A DNA stretch of 64,000 nucleotides from CAZWBR01 sp964632305 (GTDB taxonomy: Bacteria; Bacteroidota; Bacteroidia; Bacteroidales; Prolixibacteraceae), in the NCBI GenBank assembly GCA_964632305.1, contig CAZWBR010000013.1, positions 15,676 through 79,675 on the forward strand, read 5' to 3'. The first letter of the stretch is position 1, and each line of letters opens with the position of its first letter. Both the position numbers and the translations under genes were made by a program. Below the pieces are notes generated by a model, which made no database searches, had not been told where the DNA came from, and worked only from the letters and a program-made list of their open reading frames with translations. Shown in pieces: positions 51,731 to 61,572 of this stretch.

Positions 51731-52357
51731 TTACGACAGATCGGAGCTGATCAGCCGGATAAATTCTTCGCGTGTGGCTACTTTTTCGAAGGCCCCGGTA
51801 AAGTCGGAAGTGGTGGTTACCGAGTTCTGTTTCTCGATTCCCCTCATGGTCATACACATGTGCTTGGCTTCGATGACTACTGCTACTCCAAGCGGCGAGA
51901 GAGTATTCTGAATGGCTTCCTTGATCTGGGTGGTCAACCGTTCCTGCACCTGCAGGCGTCGGGAGTAAGCTTCCACCACGCGGGCAATCTTGCTCAGACC
52001 GGTGATATAGCCGTTGGGGATATAGGCCACGTGGGCTTTCCCGAAGAACGGGAGCATGTGATGCTCGCAGAGCGAATAGATCTCGATGTCCTTGACGATC
52101 ACCATCTGGCGGTAATCTTCCTTGAACATGGCCGATCGCAGGATCTTTTCAGGATCCATATTATACCCTTGCGTGAGGAACTGCATCGCTTTGGCCACCC
52201 GCATCGGCGATTTCAATAACCCTTCCCGTTCAGGATTTTCACCCAACAGTTCAAGGATTTGCCGATAGTGTTCAGCCAGTTTCAGTACAGTATCATCGTG
52301 GTAATGTTCCACTTTGCTGTACCCTTCGTTGTCTTTTTTGTTTAAGGAAAACTTCAC
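51731..52357 (-). CDS. folE: GTP cyclohydrolase I
   Basis: 208 residues from GTG 52357. Zinc and substrate motifs: SLCEHHMLPFFGKAHVAYIP (Cys and two His), GLSKIARVVEAYSRRLQVQERLT, and EAKHMCMTMRG. First step of tetrahydrofolate (or pterin) synthesis, converting GTP to dihydroneopterin triphosphate. FolE, FolA and ThyA all lie within 8 kb but in separate units. Confidence 0.95.
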   Translation of the reverse strand: MKFSLNKKDNEGYSKVEHYHDDTVLKLAEHYRQILELLGENPEREGLLKSPMRVAKAMQFLTQGYNMDPEKILRSAMFKEDYRQMVIVKDIEIYSLCEHHMLPFFGKAHVAYIPNGYITGLSKIARVVEAYSRRLQVQERLTTQIKEAIQNTLSPLGVAVVIEAKHMCMTMRGIEKQNSVTTTSDFTGAFEKVATREEFIRLISSDLS

Positions 52358-52537
52358 GGTTCGGTATTTGAAATATTTGGCAAACTAACAAACCATTCTT
52401 CGATTTGGCAAATTATCCGTAAGGATTTTACTCCTAAAGTGTTCTGTTTAATTAAACCAAGTACAAATTAATCACTTTTTTTAACTTTTTTCGAAAAATC
52501 GAGTATGAATGTTTAAAGATAAAACATCCGGTTGTTT

Positions 52538-52545
52538 TACCTTTG
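52538..52545 (+). promoter_or_regulatory. Putative -7 element of mqnB-mqnD
   Basis: TACCTTTG matches TAnnTTTG, 34 bases before the mqnB ATG. Confidence 0.45.
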
Positions 52546-52579
52546 TTTCACTAAATTATTCATTTCATAAAATTGGCAA

Positions 52580-53272
52580 ATGAGAATCCTTTTCGTGGGG
52601 GCTACCTGCTTTGAATTGTACCAGTTTTTCGAGAACCTGAAACAGGTTGAAGGAAACGAACGGTTTGTGTCGCGTTACCAGTGGTACGATTTGGAGATAG
52701 ACCTGATCATTTCGGGAGTGGGGATGACCTTTACCACTTATCATCTGACCAGAGCGCTTGCCCGTAATAAATATGACCTGGTGATCAATGCCGGTATTGC
52801 CGGGAGTTTTCGCGATGAGCTGGCCATCGGGAGCGTGGTGAATGTGACCCGCGAAGAGATCTGCGACCTGGGGATTGAACTTCCCGAGGGGGCGATCTCC
52901 CTGTTCGAGGCCGGGTTTATGGAGCCGAACGAATTCCCTTTTCAGGATGGTAAGTTGATCAATCCGCATAAATTCAGCGGGATGGATTTACCTTCAGTCA
53001 GCGCGGTCTCAGGTAACCTGAGCCACGGCAACCCCGACAGCATCGCGAAGATTGTTGCAACCTACGATCCGGATATCGAATCAATGGAAGGAGGGGCCCT
53101 TTTTTATGTCTGCCTGCAGGAGAAAGTACCATTTTTAGAGATCAGGGCTATCTCGAATTATGTCGAACTGAGGGACACCACCAAGTGGGATATCCCGCTG
53201 GCCATTGAGAACCTGACCGACGAGCTCTACCGCTTCCTTCGCAAATTTGCCAAAATCAAACAGCTTTCGTAA
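52580..53272 (+). CDS. mqnB: Futalosine hydrolase
   Basis: 230 residues of nucleoside phosphorylase/hydrolase fold: VINAGIAGSFRDELAIGSVVNV, DLGIE.., and ESMEGGALFYVC (base-binding Glu region), with EIRAISNYVE near the C-terminus. MqnB removes hypoxanthine from futalosine in the futalosine pathway to menaquinone. Its TAA shares one base with the ATG of mqnD, and that pairing fixes the function within a generally ambiguous superfamily. Confidence 0.92.
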   Translation: MRILFVGATCFELYQFFENLKQVEGNERFVSRYQWYDLEIDLIISGVGMTFTTYHLTRALARNKYDLVINAGIAGSFRDELAIGSVVNVTREEICDLGIELPEGAISLFEAGFMEPNEFPFQDGKLINPHKFSGMDLPSVSAVSGNLSHGNPDSIAKIVATYDPDIESMEGGALFYVCLQEKVPFLEIRAISNYVELRDTTKWDIPLAIENLTDELYRFLRKFAKIKQLS

Positions 53273-54105
53273 TGAAATTGACTTTAGGTTTTTCTACCTG
53301 CCCCAACGATACCTTTATTTTCGATGCGATGGTTCACGACCGGATCGATGCCGAAGGGCTTAGTTTTGAACTGATTCTCTCTGATGTCGAAGAACTGAAC
53401 CGTCTGGCTTTTGCCGGTGAGATCGATGTGACCAAACTAAGCTATCACGCGTTTGCTTATATCACGGATAAATATCAGCTTCTCACTTCCGGCAGCGCCT
53501 TGGGCTATAAAAACGGCCCGATGCTGATCAGCCGTCACAAGATCTATCCCGACGAGGTAAACGATCTGCGAATCGCCGTTCCCGGGAAATATACCACCGC
53601 GAATCTGTTGCTCAGCGTGGCTTACCCCAAAGTTAAGGAGAAAAAGGAATACCTCTTCTCCGATATTGAGGAGGCTGTCCTCTCGGGAGAGATGGATGCG
53701 GGATTAATCATTCATGAGAATCGTTTTACCTATCAGTCTAAGGGATTAAAGAAGATTGTCGATCTGGGCGAGTATTGGGAGACCCTGACCGGGAAACCGA
53801 TCCCGCTGGGCGGAATCGTGGTAAACCGGAATCTGCCGTTGGCCATCCGTCAGAAGATGAACCGGGTGATGAAACGGAGTGTGGAATATGCCTTTGCCAA
53901 TCCTAATGATTCATATCCCTTTGTGAAACAGTATGCCCAGGAGATGGCCGATGAGGTGATGCGGAGCCATATCGAACTTTACGTGAATGAATTTACCCGG
54001 GAACTGGGCCCCGACGGAAGGGGAGCCATCGAGACTTTATACTCCGAGGCGACCAAACACGGGATCATTACCGGGATTGGCGATGATCTCTTTGTTGAAG
54101 GTTGA
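53272..54105 (+). CDS. mqnD: 1,4-dihydroxy-6-naphthoate synthase
   Basis: 277 residues, periplasmic-binding-protein-like fold used as an enzyme. FSTCPNDTFIFDAMVH at the N-terminus, DVTKLSYHAFAY, and IHENRFTYQSKGL with LGGIVVNR are characteristic of MqnD. It converts cyclic dehypoxanthinyl futalosine to dihydroxynaphthoate. Menaquinone from the futalosine pathway implies an anaerobic or microaerobic respiratory chain. Confidence 0.94.
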   Translation: MKLTLGFSTCPNDTFIFDAMVHDRIDAEGLSFELILSDVEELNRLAFAGEIDVTKLSYHAFAYITDKYQLLTSGSALGYKNGPMLISRHKIYPDEVNDLRIAVPGKYTTANLLLSVAYPKVKEKKEYLFSDIEEAVLSGEMDAGLIIHENRFTYQSKGLKKIVDLGEYWETLTGKPIPLGGIVVNRNLPLAIRQKMNRVMKRSVEYAFANPNDSYPFVKQYAQEMADEVMRSHIELYVNEFTRELGPDGRGAIETLYSEATKHGIITGIGDDLFVEG

Positions 54106-54120
54106 ATCGGGAGCTCCCGG

Positions 54121-56472
54121 TTAATCGGCCTCCAGGGTGTAATCTTTGCTGAAACGGATCTTTCCGCTTTTCCCTTTGCGGATCAGTTGCTCCAGTTGAT
54201 TGTCGGTCAGTTTTTTTCCGGCGAATTCGAAGGGTACCCTCAATTGACAACCATTCCGGTAATTACTGCAGCCCCAGGCGGTATTGCCTTTGATGATGGT
54301 CCCGTTCCCGCAGCGAGGGCATTTTAAAGGTCCGGCCTCCTTCTCTTCAAGTAGCAGATGGAAGTTCTGATCCAGGAGCAAGATCCCGTCAATCTTTTGT
54401 CCTTCTTTTTCAAAACCCTTTAATTCAGCGGTCTTTCTTTTTGTGCAGAGCGATTTGATGTTGGCTTCGGTCAGTTTCTTTCCGGCGAATTCGAAAGGGA
54501 GCCTGAAATCGCAGCCGTCGCGGAAACCGGTACAGCCCCAGGCCTGTTTCCCCTGGATAATCTCTCCTTTCCCGCACTTGGGGCAGGTTGTCTTCGCCTT
54601 GGCCTCTTTGTCGACAGCCGTTTTTTTCTTCGCTTCAGTGGTTTTTGCCTCCTCTTTTGCCGGGCCTTTGCCTTCGGCTTCGCTCTTTTCATCGGGCAGG
54701 ACGGTGATGGTCCTGCGCGGTGACCGCTTCACCTGATCGACGATCTCGATCACCATCTCCTTCAGCTCTTTCATGAAATCGGCCACATCGTAAGCACCGG
54801 CTTCGATCTGGCGCAGCTTCCTTTCCCAGAGACCGGTCAGTTCTGCCGATTTGAGCAGCTCGTTTTCGATGGTCCCGATCAGCTCGATCCCGGTAGGAGT
54901 GGCGATAATATTTTTCTTATTCCGGACGATATATCTTCGCCGGAAGAGGGTTTCAATGATATTGGCCCGGGTGGACGGACGCCCGATCCCGTTCTCCTTC
55001 ATCAGTTGCCGCAGCTCTTCATCCTCCACGTTTTTGCCGGAGGTCTCCATTGCCCGGAGCAGGGTCGCCTCGGTATAGGGCTTGGGCGGTTGGGTCATCT
55101 TTTCGGCCAGATCGGGTTCATGGGGGCCATGCTCCCCTTTCTCAAATACGGGCAGCAGGTTCTCGTCGGCCGAAGCCTTGCCTGCATCATCTTTATAAAC
55201 GACCCGCCAGCCCGGTTCGAGGATCTGTTTTCCGGTCGCCTTGAACTCCACCCCGTTGGTCTCCCCGAGCACGGTGGTATTGGCAATCTTACAGTCGGGG
55301 TAGAAGACCGAGATAAAGCGGCGGGCCACCATGTCGTAAACCCGTTTTTCGTCGGCGTTGAGGCTGATGGAGATGATGCCTGTCGGGATGATGGCATGGT
55401 GGTCGGTGATCTTCTTATCGTCGAAAATCTTCGGCGATTTCTTGATCTTGGCTGCCAGCAGCGGGGCCGTTAAATCTTTGTACGGAGTTAATTTTCCGAG
55501 AATATCGGGTACTTTTTTGAAGAGATCTTCCGAGAGATAGGTCGTGTCGACGCGCGGGTAGGTGGTCAGCTTTTTCTCGTAAAGACTTTGGATCAGGCGT
55601 AAAGTATCTTCGGCCGAGAATCCAAACTTACGGTTACATTCTACCTGGAGCGAGGTCAGGTCGAAGAGGCGCGGGGCACTTTCGCTTCCGGCTTTTTTCT
55701 CGTAGGAGACGATCGTGAATTCGTGACCGATAATCTGTTCGAGCTGTTTCTCGGCCTCTTCCTTGATCAGGTATTTTCCTGAGGTGGCTGAAAAGATGGT
55801 CTCGCGGTATTTGGTCTTCAGTTCCCAGTAGGGTTCCGGTTTGAAATTATCGATCTCCAGTTGTCGTTTGACGATCAGCGAGAGTGTGGGGGTTTGGACC
55901 CTGCCGATCGAGAGCACCTGCTTGTTCTGCCCGTATTTGAGGGTGTAAAGCCGGGTGGCATTCATGCCCAGCAGCCAGTCGCCGATGGCACGGGCGCTTC
56001 CGGCGGCGTAAAGCTTTTCAAAGTCGCTTCCCTCGCGCAGTTTCTCAAATCCTTCTTTAATGGCCTCCTCGGTCAGTGAGGAGATCCAGAGCCGTTTCAT
56101 CGGTTTGGTGTAACCGGCCTTGGCAAGCACCCACCGCTGGATCAGTTCTCCTTCCTGGCCGGCGTCACCGCAGTTAATCACATATTCGGCTTGCTGAACC
56201 AGCTTCTCGATAGTGGCGAACTGTTTTTTGACCCCATTGTCTTCAATCACCTTGATGCCGAACTTCTCTGGAAGCATGGGCAGCGAGGCCATGTTCCACT
56301 GTTTCCAGCGGTTGGTATAGTCGTGAGGTTCTTTTAGGGTACAGAGGTGGCCGAAGGTCCAGGTTACCTGATAACCGTTTCCTTCGAAATAGCCTTCGCG
56401 GCGGCTGTTGGCCCCGATAATCTGGGCAATTTCCTTTGCTACACTGGGTTTTTCGGCGATACAAACTCTCAC
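54121..56472 (-). CDS. topB: DNA topoisomerase III (type IA) with C-terminal zinc-binding repeats
   Basis: 783 residues from GTG 56472, giving MRVCIAEKPSVAKEIAQ like other TopB proteins; a TTG at 56499 would lie inside the -7 promoter element. TOPRIM domain with GDAGQEGELIQRW, catalytic tyrosine in TTYPRVDTTYL, and two C-terminal units CPKCGKGEI..WGCTGFRDGC and CPRCGNGTI..WGCSNYRNGC, each ending PFEFAGKKLT. A lysine/glutamate/alanine-rich linker (about residues 600-640) precedes them. Decatenates DNA. Confidence 0.95.
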   Translation of the reverse strand: MRVCIAEKPSVAKEIAQIIGANSRREGYFEGNGYQVTWTFGHLCTLKEPHDYTNRWKQWNMASLPMLPEKFGIKVIEDNGVKKQFATIEKLVQQAEYVINCGDAGQEGELIQRWVLAKAGYTKPMKRLWISSLTEEAIKEGFEKLREGSDFEKLYAAGSARAIGDWLLGMNATRLYTLKYGQNKQVLSIGRVQTPTLSLIVKRQLEIDNFKPEPYWELKTKYRETIFSATSGKYLIKEEAEKQLEQIIGHEFTIVSYEKKAGSESAPRLFDLTSLQVECNRKFGFSAEDTLRLIQSLYEKKLTTYPRVDTTYLSEDLFKKVPDILGKLTPYKDLTAPLLAAKIKKSPKIFDDKKITDHHAIIPTGIISISLNADEKRVYDMVARRFISVFYPDCKIANTTVLGETNGVEFKATGKQILEPGWRVVYKDDAGKASADENLLPVFEKGEHGPHEPDLAEKMTQPPKPYTEATLLRAMETSGKNVEDEELRQLMKENGIGRPSTRANIIETLFRRRYIVRNKKNIIATPTGIELIGTIENELLKSAELTGLWERKLRQIEAGAYDVADFMKELKEMVIEIVDQVKRSPRRTITVLPDEKSEAEGKGPAKEEAKTTEAKKKTAVDKEAKAKTTCPKCGKGEIIQGKQAWGCTGFRDGCDFRLPFEFAGKKLTEANIKSLCTKRKTAELKGFEKEGQKIDGILLLDQNFHLLLEEKEAGPLKCPRCGNGTIIKGNTAWGCSNYRNGCQLRVPFEFAGKKLTDNQLEQLIRKGKSGKIRFSKDYTLEAD

Positions 56473-56496
56473 GGTTACGATGTTCTGATTGGAGGA

Positions 56497-56527
56497 CAAA
56501 ATTAGCAGAGTTTATGAGGTGGTGCAA
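56497..56527 (-). promoter_or_regulatory. Bacteroidota-type promoter of topB
   Basis: Minus strand: ATTG, 20 bases, TAATTTTG (in + coordinates CAAT at 56525-56528 and CAAAATTA at 56497-56504). Spacing and sequence fit the consensus, and the inferred start near 56490 supports the GTG at 56472. Confidence 0.65.
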
Positions 56528-56701
56528 TAAAATATTTCTGTCACCCCGCCTTTTCGCCTTATCAAGTAGTGATAATTATTCAATAACAGTCGATTATTTA
56601 TTGCCCAGGTAACTATGTTTCAGTTTGAATTTGATAAATTCGCAAATCAATAGACTAACGTCCGAATGTAGTATCCAATTTATATAACTTACAAACTGCC
56701 A

Positions 56702-59344
56702 ATGAAAACTATAAGACTTCTTTTTGTCTTATCTCTTCTTGCCACTCAGCTTTTTGCGCAGAAGAACGAAATGAAATTTTTATTTCAGGATCCCAATCTG
56801 CCCCTGGAGCAACGGGTCGAAGATCTGGTTTCCCGGATGACCCTGAAGGAGAAAATAGGCCAGATGGTTTATACCGCTCCTGCCATCGAACGGTTGGGGA
56901 TACCTGCTTATAACTGGTGGAACGAAAGTCTCCACGGGGTGGCCCGCGCCGGTTATGCCACCGTCTTCCCTCAATCCATTACGATTGCAGGATCGTGGGA
57001 CAAAAAATTAATCCTCGATGTGGCCACCGCTATTTCCGATGAAGCCCGCGCCAAGTACAATAACTGGGTTAGTCAGGGGAAACGCGGGATCTATCAGGGA
57101 TTGACCTTCTGGTCGCCCAATATTAATATCTTCCGCGATCCGCGCTGGGGTCGGGGCCATGAGACTTACGGCGAGGATCCTTACCTCACCGGACAGATGG
57201 GTATGCAGTTCGTGAAAGGGCTTCAGGGCGACGATCCCAACTACCTGAAGGTGGTCGCTACTGCCAAGCATTACGCCGTTCACTCCGGTCCCGAGACTCT
57301 GCGCCATTCGTTCGATGCCAACATCAGCGATCGCGATTTAAGGGAGACTTACCTCCCTGCTTTCCGCACCCTTATCAAAGATGCACAGGTCTATTCCGTG
57401 ATGGGCGCTTACAATCTATTCCGCGGCAAGCCTTGCTGCGCCAATCCCTATCTCTATTCCATCCTGCGTGATGAGTGGGGTTTTCAAGGGTATATTGTCT
57501 CAGACTGTTGGGCTGTCAATGATTTCTTTACGGCCCAGAAAACAGCCAAGGATGCTGCTGAAGCAGCGGCTATGGCCGTTCGTGCGGGAACGGAACTGGA
57601 ATGCGGCGATGCCTATCCTCATTTGATGGAGGCGGTCGAACGTGGTTTGATCACCGAAAAAGAGCTCGATCAGGCCGTTTCCAGACTGTTTGTAGCCCGT
57701 TTTAAACTGGGGATGTTTGATCCTGAGGATAAAGTTCCGTTCAATAAAATACCTTTCAGTGTCAACTGTTCCGATGAACATGATTATCTGGCCAGGGAAG
57801 CGGCCCGGAAAAGCATCGTCCTATTAAAGAACGACAAACAGACGTTGCCGTTGAGTAAGAACCTGAAGAAGATCGCGGTCATCGGCCCGAATGCGGACAA
57901 CTGGGAAGCCTTGATCGGTAATTATAACGGGATTCCAAAGAATCCGATAACCGTATTGGAAGGTATCCGTAAGAAAGTTGAACCGGGAACAGAGATTCTG
58001 TTTGCTGAAGGGAGCGACCTGGCTGACGGGGTCCACAATCTTGAAGTGATTCCATCGCGGTATCTTCAAACCGAGGCAGGGGAGCAAGGCATTACCGGCG
58101 AATATTTCGATAATGCAAAGTTGGACGGGAAGCCGACCTTCACCCGTATCGACGATCAGATCAATTTCTACTGGGAGTCGGGATCTCCTTCACCCAAACT
58201 GCCCGATGATAATTTCTCTGTTCGCTGGACCGGATACCTGGTTCCTCCCGTTACCGGGACCTATCATTTGGGGACCTGGGCCTTGCCAACGCTGGATCTC
58301 TATTTCGAGGGGGAAAAATTAATTACTGACAATAACGAACATCTGGCTTTCCATAACGAAAAGCCAGTCAGGCTGGAAGCCGGGAAACGTTATAAGATCG
58401 TTTATGAGTATAAAAACTGGACCGGGGATGGTGATGCCAAACTGAAATGGGCCATGCCTAAACCCAATATGCTTGAAGACGCGGTTAAGCTGGCTAATCA
58501 GTCCGATGCCGTGGTGTTGGTTCTTGGTTTATCGCAACGACTTGAAGGAGAAGAGATGCCGATCAAGGTGGATGGCTTCTCCGGGGGCGACCGTACCCAC
58601 CTGAACCTTCCGAAAACTCAGGAAGCATTGATGGAAGCGATCAAGAAAACCGGTAAACCGGTTGTGGTGGTATTATTGAATGGCAGTGCCCTCTCGATTA
58701 ATTATGCCGCTGAAAATGCAGAGGCCATCCTTACTGCCGGTTATGCAGGCCAACAGGGGGGAAATGCCGTGGCAGATGTTCTCTTCGGCGATTACAATCC
58801 GGCAGGACGTTTGCCGGTCACCTATTACAAGTCGGTCGAACAGCTTCCTGCTTTCGAAAACTACGATATGGCCGGTCGCACCTACCGTTATTTCACCGGC
58901 GAGCCGCTCTATCCGTTTGGTTACGGATTGAGCTATACCACTTTCGGCTATTCCGATCTGATCCTCCCCGCAGAGATTAAAATCGGTGAGAAGATGACGG
59001 TTTCCGTTAAAGTGACCAATACCGGTAAAGTTAATGGCGAAGAGGTTGTTCAGCTCTATCTGACCGATGATAAGGCTTCCACCCCTCGTCCGATCCGTCA
59101 GTTGGAAGGCTACGACCGTATCAGCCTGAAAGCTGGCGAGAGTAAAGTGGTCAGCTTCGAGCTGAAACCCGAGCAGCTTTCGATGATCAACAAACAGAAT
59201 CTGAAGGTGATTGAACCGGGAGCCTTTACTGTTGCTGTTGGCGGAAAACAACCCGGGTTTACCGGTCGTGCCGATGCCGCTACCACGCAGGTGGTTCAGG
59301 GTAAATTCAAAGTGACCGGAAAAACGTTAAAGCTCGATTTTTAA
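56702..59344 (+). CDS. Glycoside hydrolase family 3 enzyme with inserted PA14 domain (beta-xylosidase/glucosidase type)
   Basis: 880 residues. Signal peptide (ending LFAQ), GH3 N-terminal TIM barrel with NESLHGVARAG, KHYAVHSGPETLRHSFDA and nucleophile Asp in YIVSDCWAV; GH3 C-terminal sandwich interrupted by a PA14 domain (about 455-595, GITGEYFDNAKL..FYWESGSP); Fn3-like domain at the end (KVTNTGKVNGEEVVQLYL). The NWWNESLHG signature points to xylan/arabinose-type substrates. Periplasmic exo-enzyme, possibly acting with the GH43-like enzyme at 40.4 kb. Confidence 0.94.
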   Translation: MKTIRLLFVLSLLATQLFAQKNEMKFLFQDPNLPLEQRVEDLVSRMTLKEKIGQMVYTAPAIERLGIPAYNWWNESLHGVARAGYATVFPQSITIAGSWDKKLILDVATAISDEARAKYNNWVSQGKRGIYQGLTFWSPNINIFRDPRWGRGHETYGEDPYLTGQMGMQFVKGLQGDDPNYLKVVATAKHYAVHSGPETLRHSFDANISDRDLRETYLPAFRTLIKDAQVYSVMGAYNLFRGKPCCANPYLYSILRDEWGFQGYIVSDCWAVNDFFTAQKTAKDAAEAAAMAVRAGTELECGDAYPHLMEAVERGLITEKELDQAVSRLFVARFKLGMFDPEDKVPFNKIPFSVNCSDEHDYLAREAARKSIVLLKNDKQTLPLSKNLKKIAVIGPNADNWEALIGNYNGIPKNPITVLEGIRKKVEPGTEILFAEGSDLADGVHNLEVIPSRYLQTEAGEQGITGEYFDNAKLDGKPTFTRIDDQINFYWESGSPSPKLPDDNFSVRWTGYLVPPVTGTYHLGTWALPTLDLYFEGEKLITDNNEHLAFHNEKPVRLEAGKRYKIVYEYKNWTGDGDAKLKWAMPKPNMLEDAVKLANQSDAVVLVLGLSQRLEGEEMPIKVDGFSGGDRTHLNLPKTQEALMEAIKKTGKPVVVVLLNGSALSINYAAENAEAILTAGYAGQQGGNAVADVLFGDYNPAGRLPVTYYKSVEQLPAFENYDMAGRTYRYFTGEPLYPFGYGLSYTTFGYSDLILPAEIKIGEKMTVSVKVTNTGKVNGEEVVQLYLTDDKASTPRPIRQLEGYDRISLKAGESKVVSFELKPEQLSMINKQNLKVIEPGAFTVAVGGKQPGFTGRADAATTQVVQGKFKVTGKTLKLDF

Positions 59345-59689
59345 CAAAAATCCGATAGAAAGATAAAGGGTCCGGCCAGGTGTCGGGCCCTTATTGCTTT
59401 AATTCGAGCCTGTTCCCCGGGATTTATCAATCAAAGACCAGGGTTCAGTCTCTTACTCCGGTTTACATTCTGACTCCAATGATGGATTTGCCGATGTCAG
59501 GGATGGAGCTGCCCGATTCAATACTCAGACTGATAAGATAGACAATGAATACAGTTGTGTATGGAATAAATTCTTTTTGGTGATCCCCGTTTGTGTAATA
59601 TTTTTCTTTTCCTGAAAAGACTATCTCGTATTCCGTGATGGTAGGGTAAGGCATGATCGAAGAGCCTGTTTATTCAATACCGATTTTCC
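59345..59689. other. Intergenic region with a weak terminator
   Basis: AAGGG..CCCTT-type stem (59366-59392) after the GH3 stop could terminate it, though only short T runs follow. A 63-codon minus frame (59463-59654) has hydrophobic character but no recognisable family; it may be a remnant and is not called. Confidence 0.5.
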
Positions 59690-59719
59690 TTTGGGACAAA
59701 TGGATTTTATTTAAATTTG
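59690..59719 (+). promoter_or_regulatory. Bacteroidota-type promoter of the TonB-like gene
   Basis: TTTG (59690-59693), 18 bases, TAAATTTG (59712-59719). The start is predicted near 59726, only a few bases before the ATG at 59730, so the mRNA may be almost leaderless. Confidence 0.6.
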
Positions 59720-59729
59720 TCGGTCTGAC

Positions 59730-60473
59730 ATGGGAAAACTGAAAAGATTATATAAGGAGAATATCTATGGGATAATGGCCACTCTCACGTTTCATCTGAT
59801 CGTGCTGAGCATCCTGCTGTTTGTCGATATCAATTCTCATTTTGATCCGCCGATGGAGGATATCATCATTGATTTTGAAACCGAAGAGATCAAACTGCCG
59901 GAGCCGGAGCCCAAGCCGGAGGAGAAGACCCTGGTCCCATTGGATCCGGCCAACTATCAACCCCGCGAACTGGCTTCGAACCGTGCGGTGAACGAGGCTG
60001 CTAAGGAGGCTTCCAACTCGCGTGACCCGTTCTTCGACAAGGATTATCGCGATGAAGTGGCCGCGGCAAAGAAACTGGCCAGCGATGTGAACCGTAACCT
60101 GGCCCAAAAGATCCCCGAGATTGGCGATGTCAAAATGCCGGAGGAGAATACCGAAGGGATGACCCCGGAAGAGATCAAAAACGCGTCGTTCAAAGGGAAA
60201 TCAAATATCAAATATTACCTCGAGGACCGTTACCATGTCCGGTTGCCCATACCGGTCTACCTGGCCCAGGGCGGCGGGGAGGTGGTGGTCGATATTGTGG
60301 TAAATCGCGATGGCAGAGTTATTAGTGCCACTCCCCGGCCAAATCCCCGCATCAGCGATATGACCATCTTTGCCTATGCCAAACAGGCGGCCGAGAAGAC
60401 CCGTTTCAACGACGATTCCTCCGCTCCCGAACAGCAGCGCGGGACGATTACTTATGTCTTTGTTCAACAGTAG
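59730..60473 (+). CDS. TonB-like energy transducer
   Basis: 247 residues. N-terminal membrane helix (about 14-34, TLTFHLIVLSILLFV), a P/E/K-rich spacer (EEIKLPEPEPKPEEK), an acidic linker, and a C-terminal TonB-type alpha/beta domain (LPIPVYLAQGGGEVVVDIVVNRDGRVISATPRPN..ARTRF-like AEKTRFNDD). Such proteins pass proton-motive force to outer-membrane receptors. No ExbB/ExbD genes are adjacent. Convergent with the DUF3078 gene. Confidence 0.85.
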   Translation: MGKLKRLYKENIYGIMATLTFHLIVLSILLFVDINSHFDPPMEDIIIDFETEEIKLPEPEPKPEEKTLVPLDPANYQPRELASNRAVNEAAKEASNSRDPFFDKDYRDEVAAAKKLASDVNRNLAQKIPEIGDVKMPEENTEGMTPEEIKNASFKGKSNIKYYLEDRYHVRLPIPVYLAQGGGEVVVDIVVNRDGRVISATPRPNPRISDMTIFAYAKQAAEKTRFNDDSSAPEQQRGTITYVFVQQ

Positions 60474-60483
60474 TATCCCCTGA

Positions 60484-61386
60484 TCAGAATTTATAGGCGA
60501 GACCAACCCCAAGGATCTGTTTAAATTGGGTGCGCGGCCCGTGCTTGTTTCCTTCACTGTCGATGAATTTAATGTCGTTGTCGTACCGAAGGTTTGTTGC
60601 GAAGGTGGCCGACAGATATTTATTGATCTTCATGTCGAATTTCATCTCCCAGTTGATGTCTATATTTTGCGGATCCTTCAGGTAATTGGAGAAGAGATCG
60701 AGCTTGGTCTCAAAATCGACATTGGTGAGCAGCGATTTCTTCTGGAAAACACTTTTAATATAGGCGCCCATCTCGGCCCTGAACTGTTTTCCCGGATCAA
60801 CCCCAAAAGCTCCCTGATCGGAGAGATAATCATCCATCACGAAGGTGAATTTTGAGCCTAACGGCGATAACATCACCGAGAAATTGTCGTTCGGCTTGTA
60901 GTCGAAACCCAAAGCAAGGTTAAGGTAACCCGGGGCCATCAGCTTCGAGATATAATCATCGGTATTCGGGTAATTATAGCCGTTGGCAAACTGCGTCTTA
61001 AAGTCCAGCAGGGTGGAGAAGTACCAGGGCTTCCCTATATCGTAACCATATTTGGAGGAGAGGTTTAATTTATCGACGCTCTTCCTCAAGCCCTGGCTCT
61101 GGCTTTTGACCAATCCGTATTCTGCGGCAAAACTGTTGTCCCAGTAATGCTTGTCTTTTTTCTGGTTGGCGTTGAGGCCAAAGAGAAAAGTCCCCGAAAC
61201 CGATCCGTCGCCCCCTTCGGCCCAGTTGGTCAGTGAGACCTGGGAGAAATTGAGGGAGCTGCTTCCACTAACCGTCCAGATCTTAGTGGTATCGGCAGCC
61301 TCTTGTGCAATGGACTGACTGGTGAAAATCATAGCGAGCGAAAACAGTACTGCCTCCTGGAGAATTTTAATCGCGGTGTTTTTCAT
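60484..61386 (-). CDS. DUF3078 secreted protein
   Basis: 300 residues from ATG 61386 (a longer GTG/ATG-type start at 61410 adds 8). Signal peptide (ending SQSIAQ), then a sequence of amphipathic beta strands with SLNFSQVSLTNWAEGGDGSVSGT and WDNSFAAEYGLVKSQSQGLRKSVDKLNLSSKYGYDI typical of DUF3078. Terminal aromatic (KF) and many strands suggest an outer-membrane beta barrel. Function unknown. Confidence 0.85.
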   Translation of the reverse strand: MKNTAIKILQEAVLFSLAMIFTSQSIAQEAADTTKIWTVSGSSSLNFSQVSLTNWAEGGDGSVSGTFLFGLNANQKKDKHYWDNSFAAEYGLVKSQSQGLRKSVDKLNLSSKYGYDIGKPWYFSTLLDFKTQFANGYNYPNTDDYISKLMAPGYLNLALGFDYKPNDNFSVMLSPLGSKFTFVMDDYLSDQGAFGVDPGKQFRAEMGAYIKSVFQKKSLLTNVDFETKLDLFSNYLKDPQNIDINWEMKFDMKINKYLSATFATNLRYDNDIKFIDSEGNKHGPRTQFKQILGVGLAYKF

Positions 61387-61572
61387 GATTAAGGTTTTTC
61401 GTTTAACCATCTTTATTTAAGAAAATCTGGTGCAATGCAGGATAATTGCCTGTATTAAAATGTTTTTCCCGTTTTTTTGAAAGCGTCAATAAAACGGGGG
61501 TAATTGTTATCTTTTGACATTTGATCTCGTATGTATAAATATATCGATATTTTTGGATATTTTTTATAGATT

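Noticed and set aside
56473..56499. TTG start of topB at 56499
   Set aside because: It lies inside the TAATTTTG promoter element; the GTG at 56472 gives a family-like N-terminus.
59463..59654. 63-codon minus-strand frame after the GH3 gene
   Set aside because: No recognisable family; may be a remnant but evidence is too weak to call.
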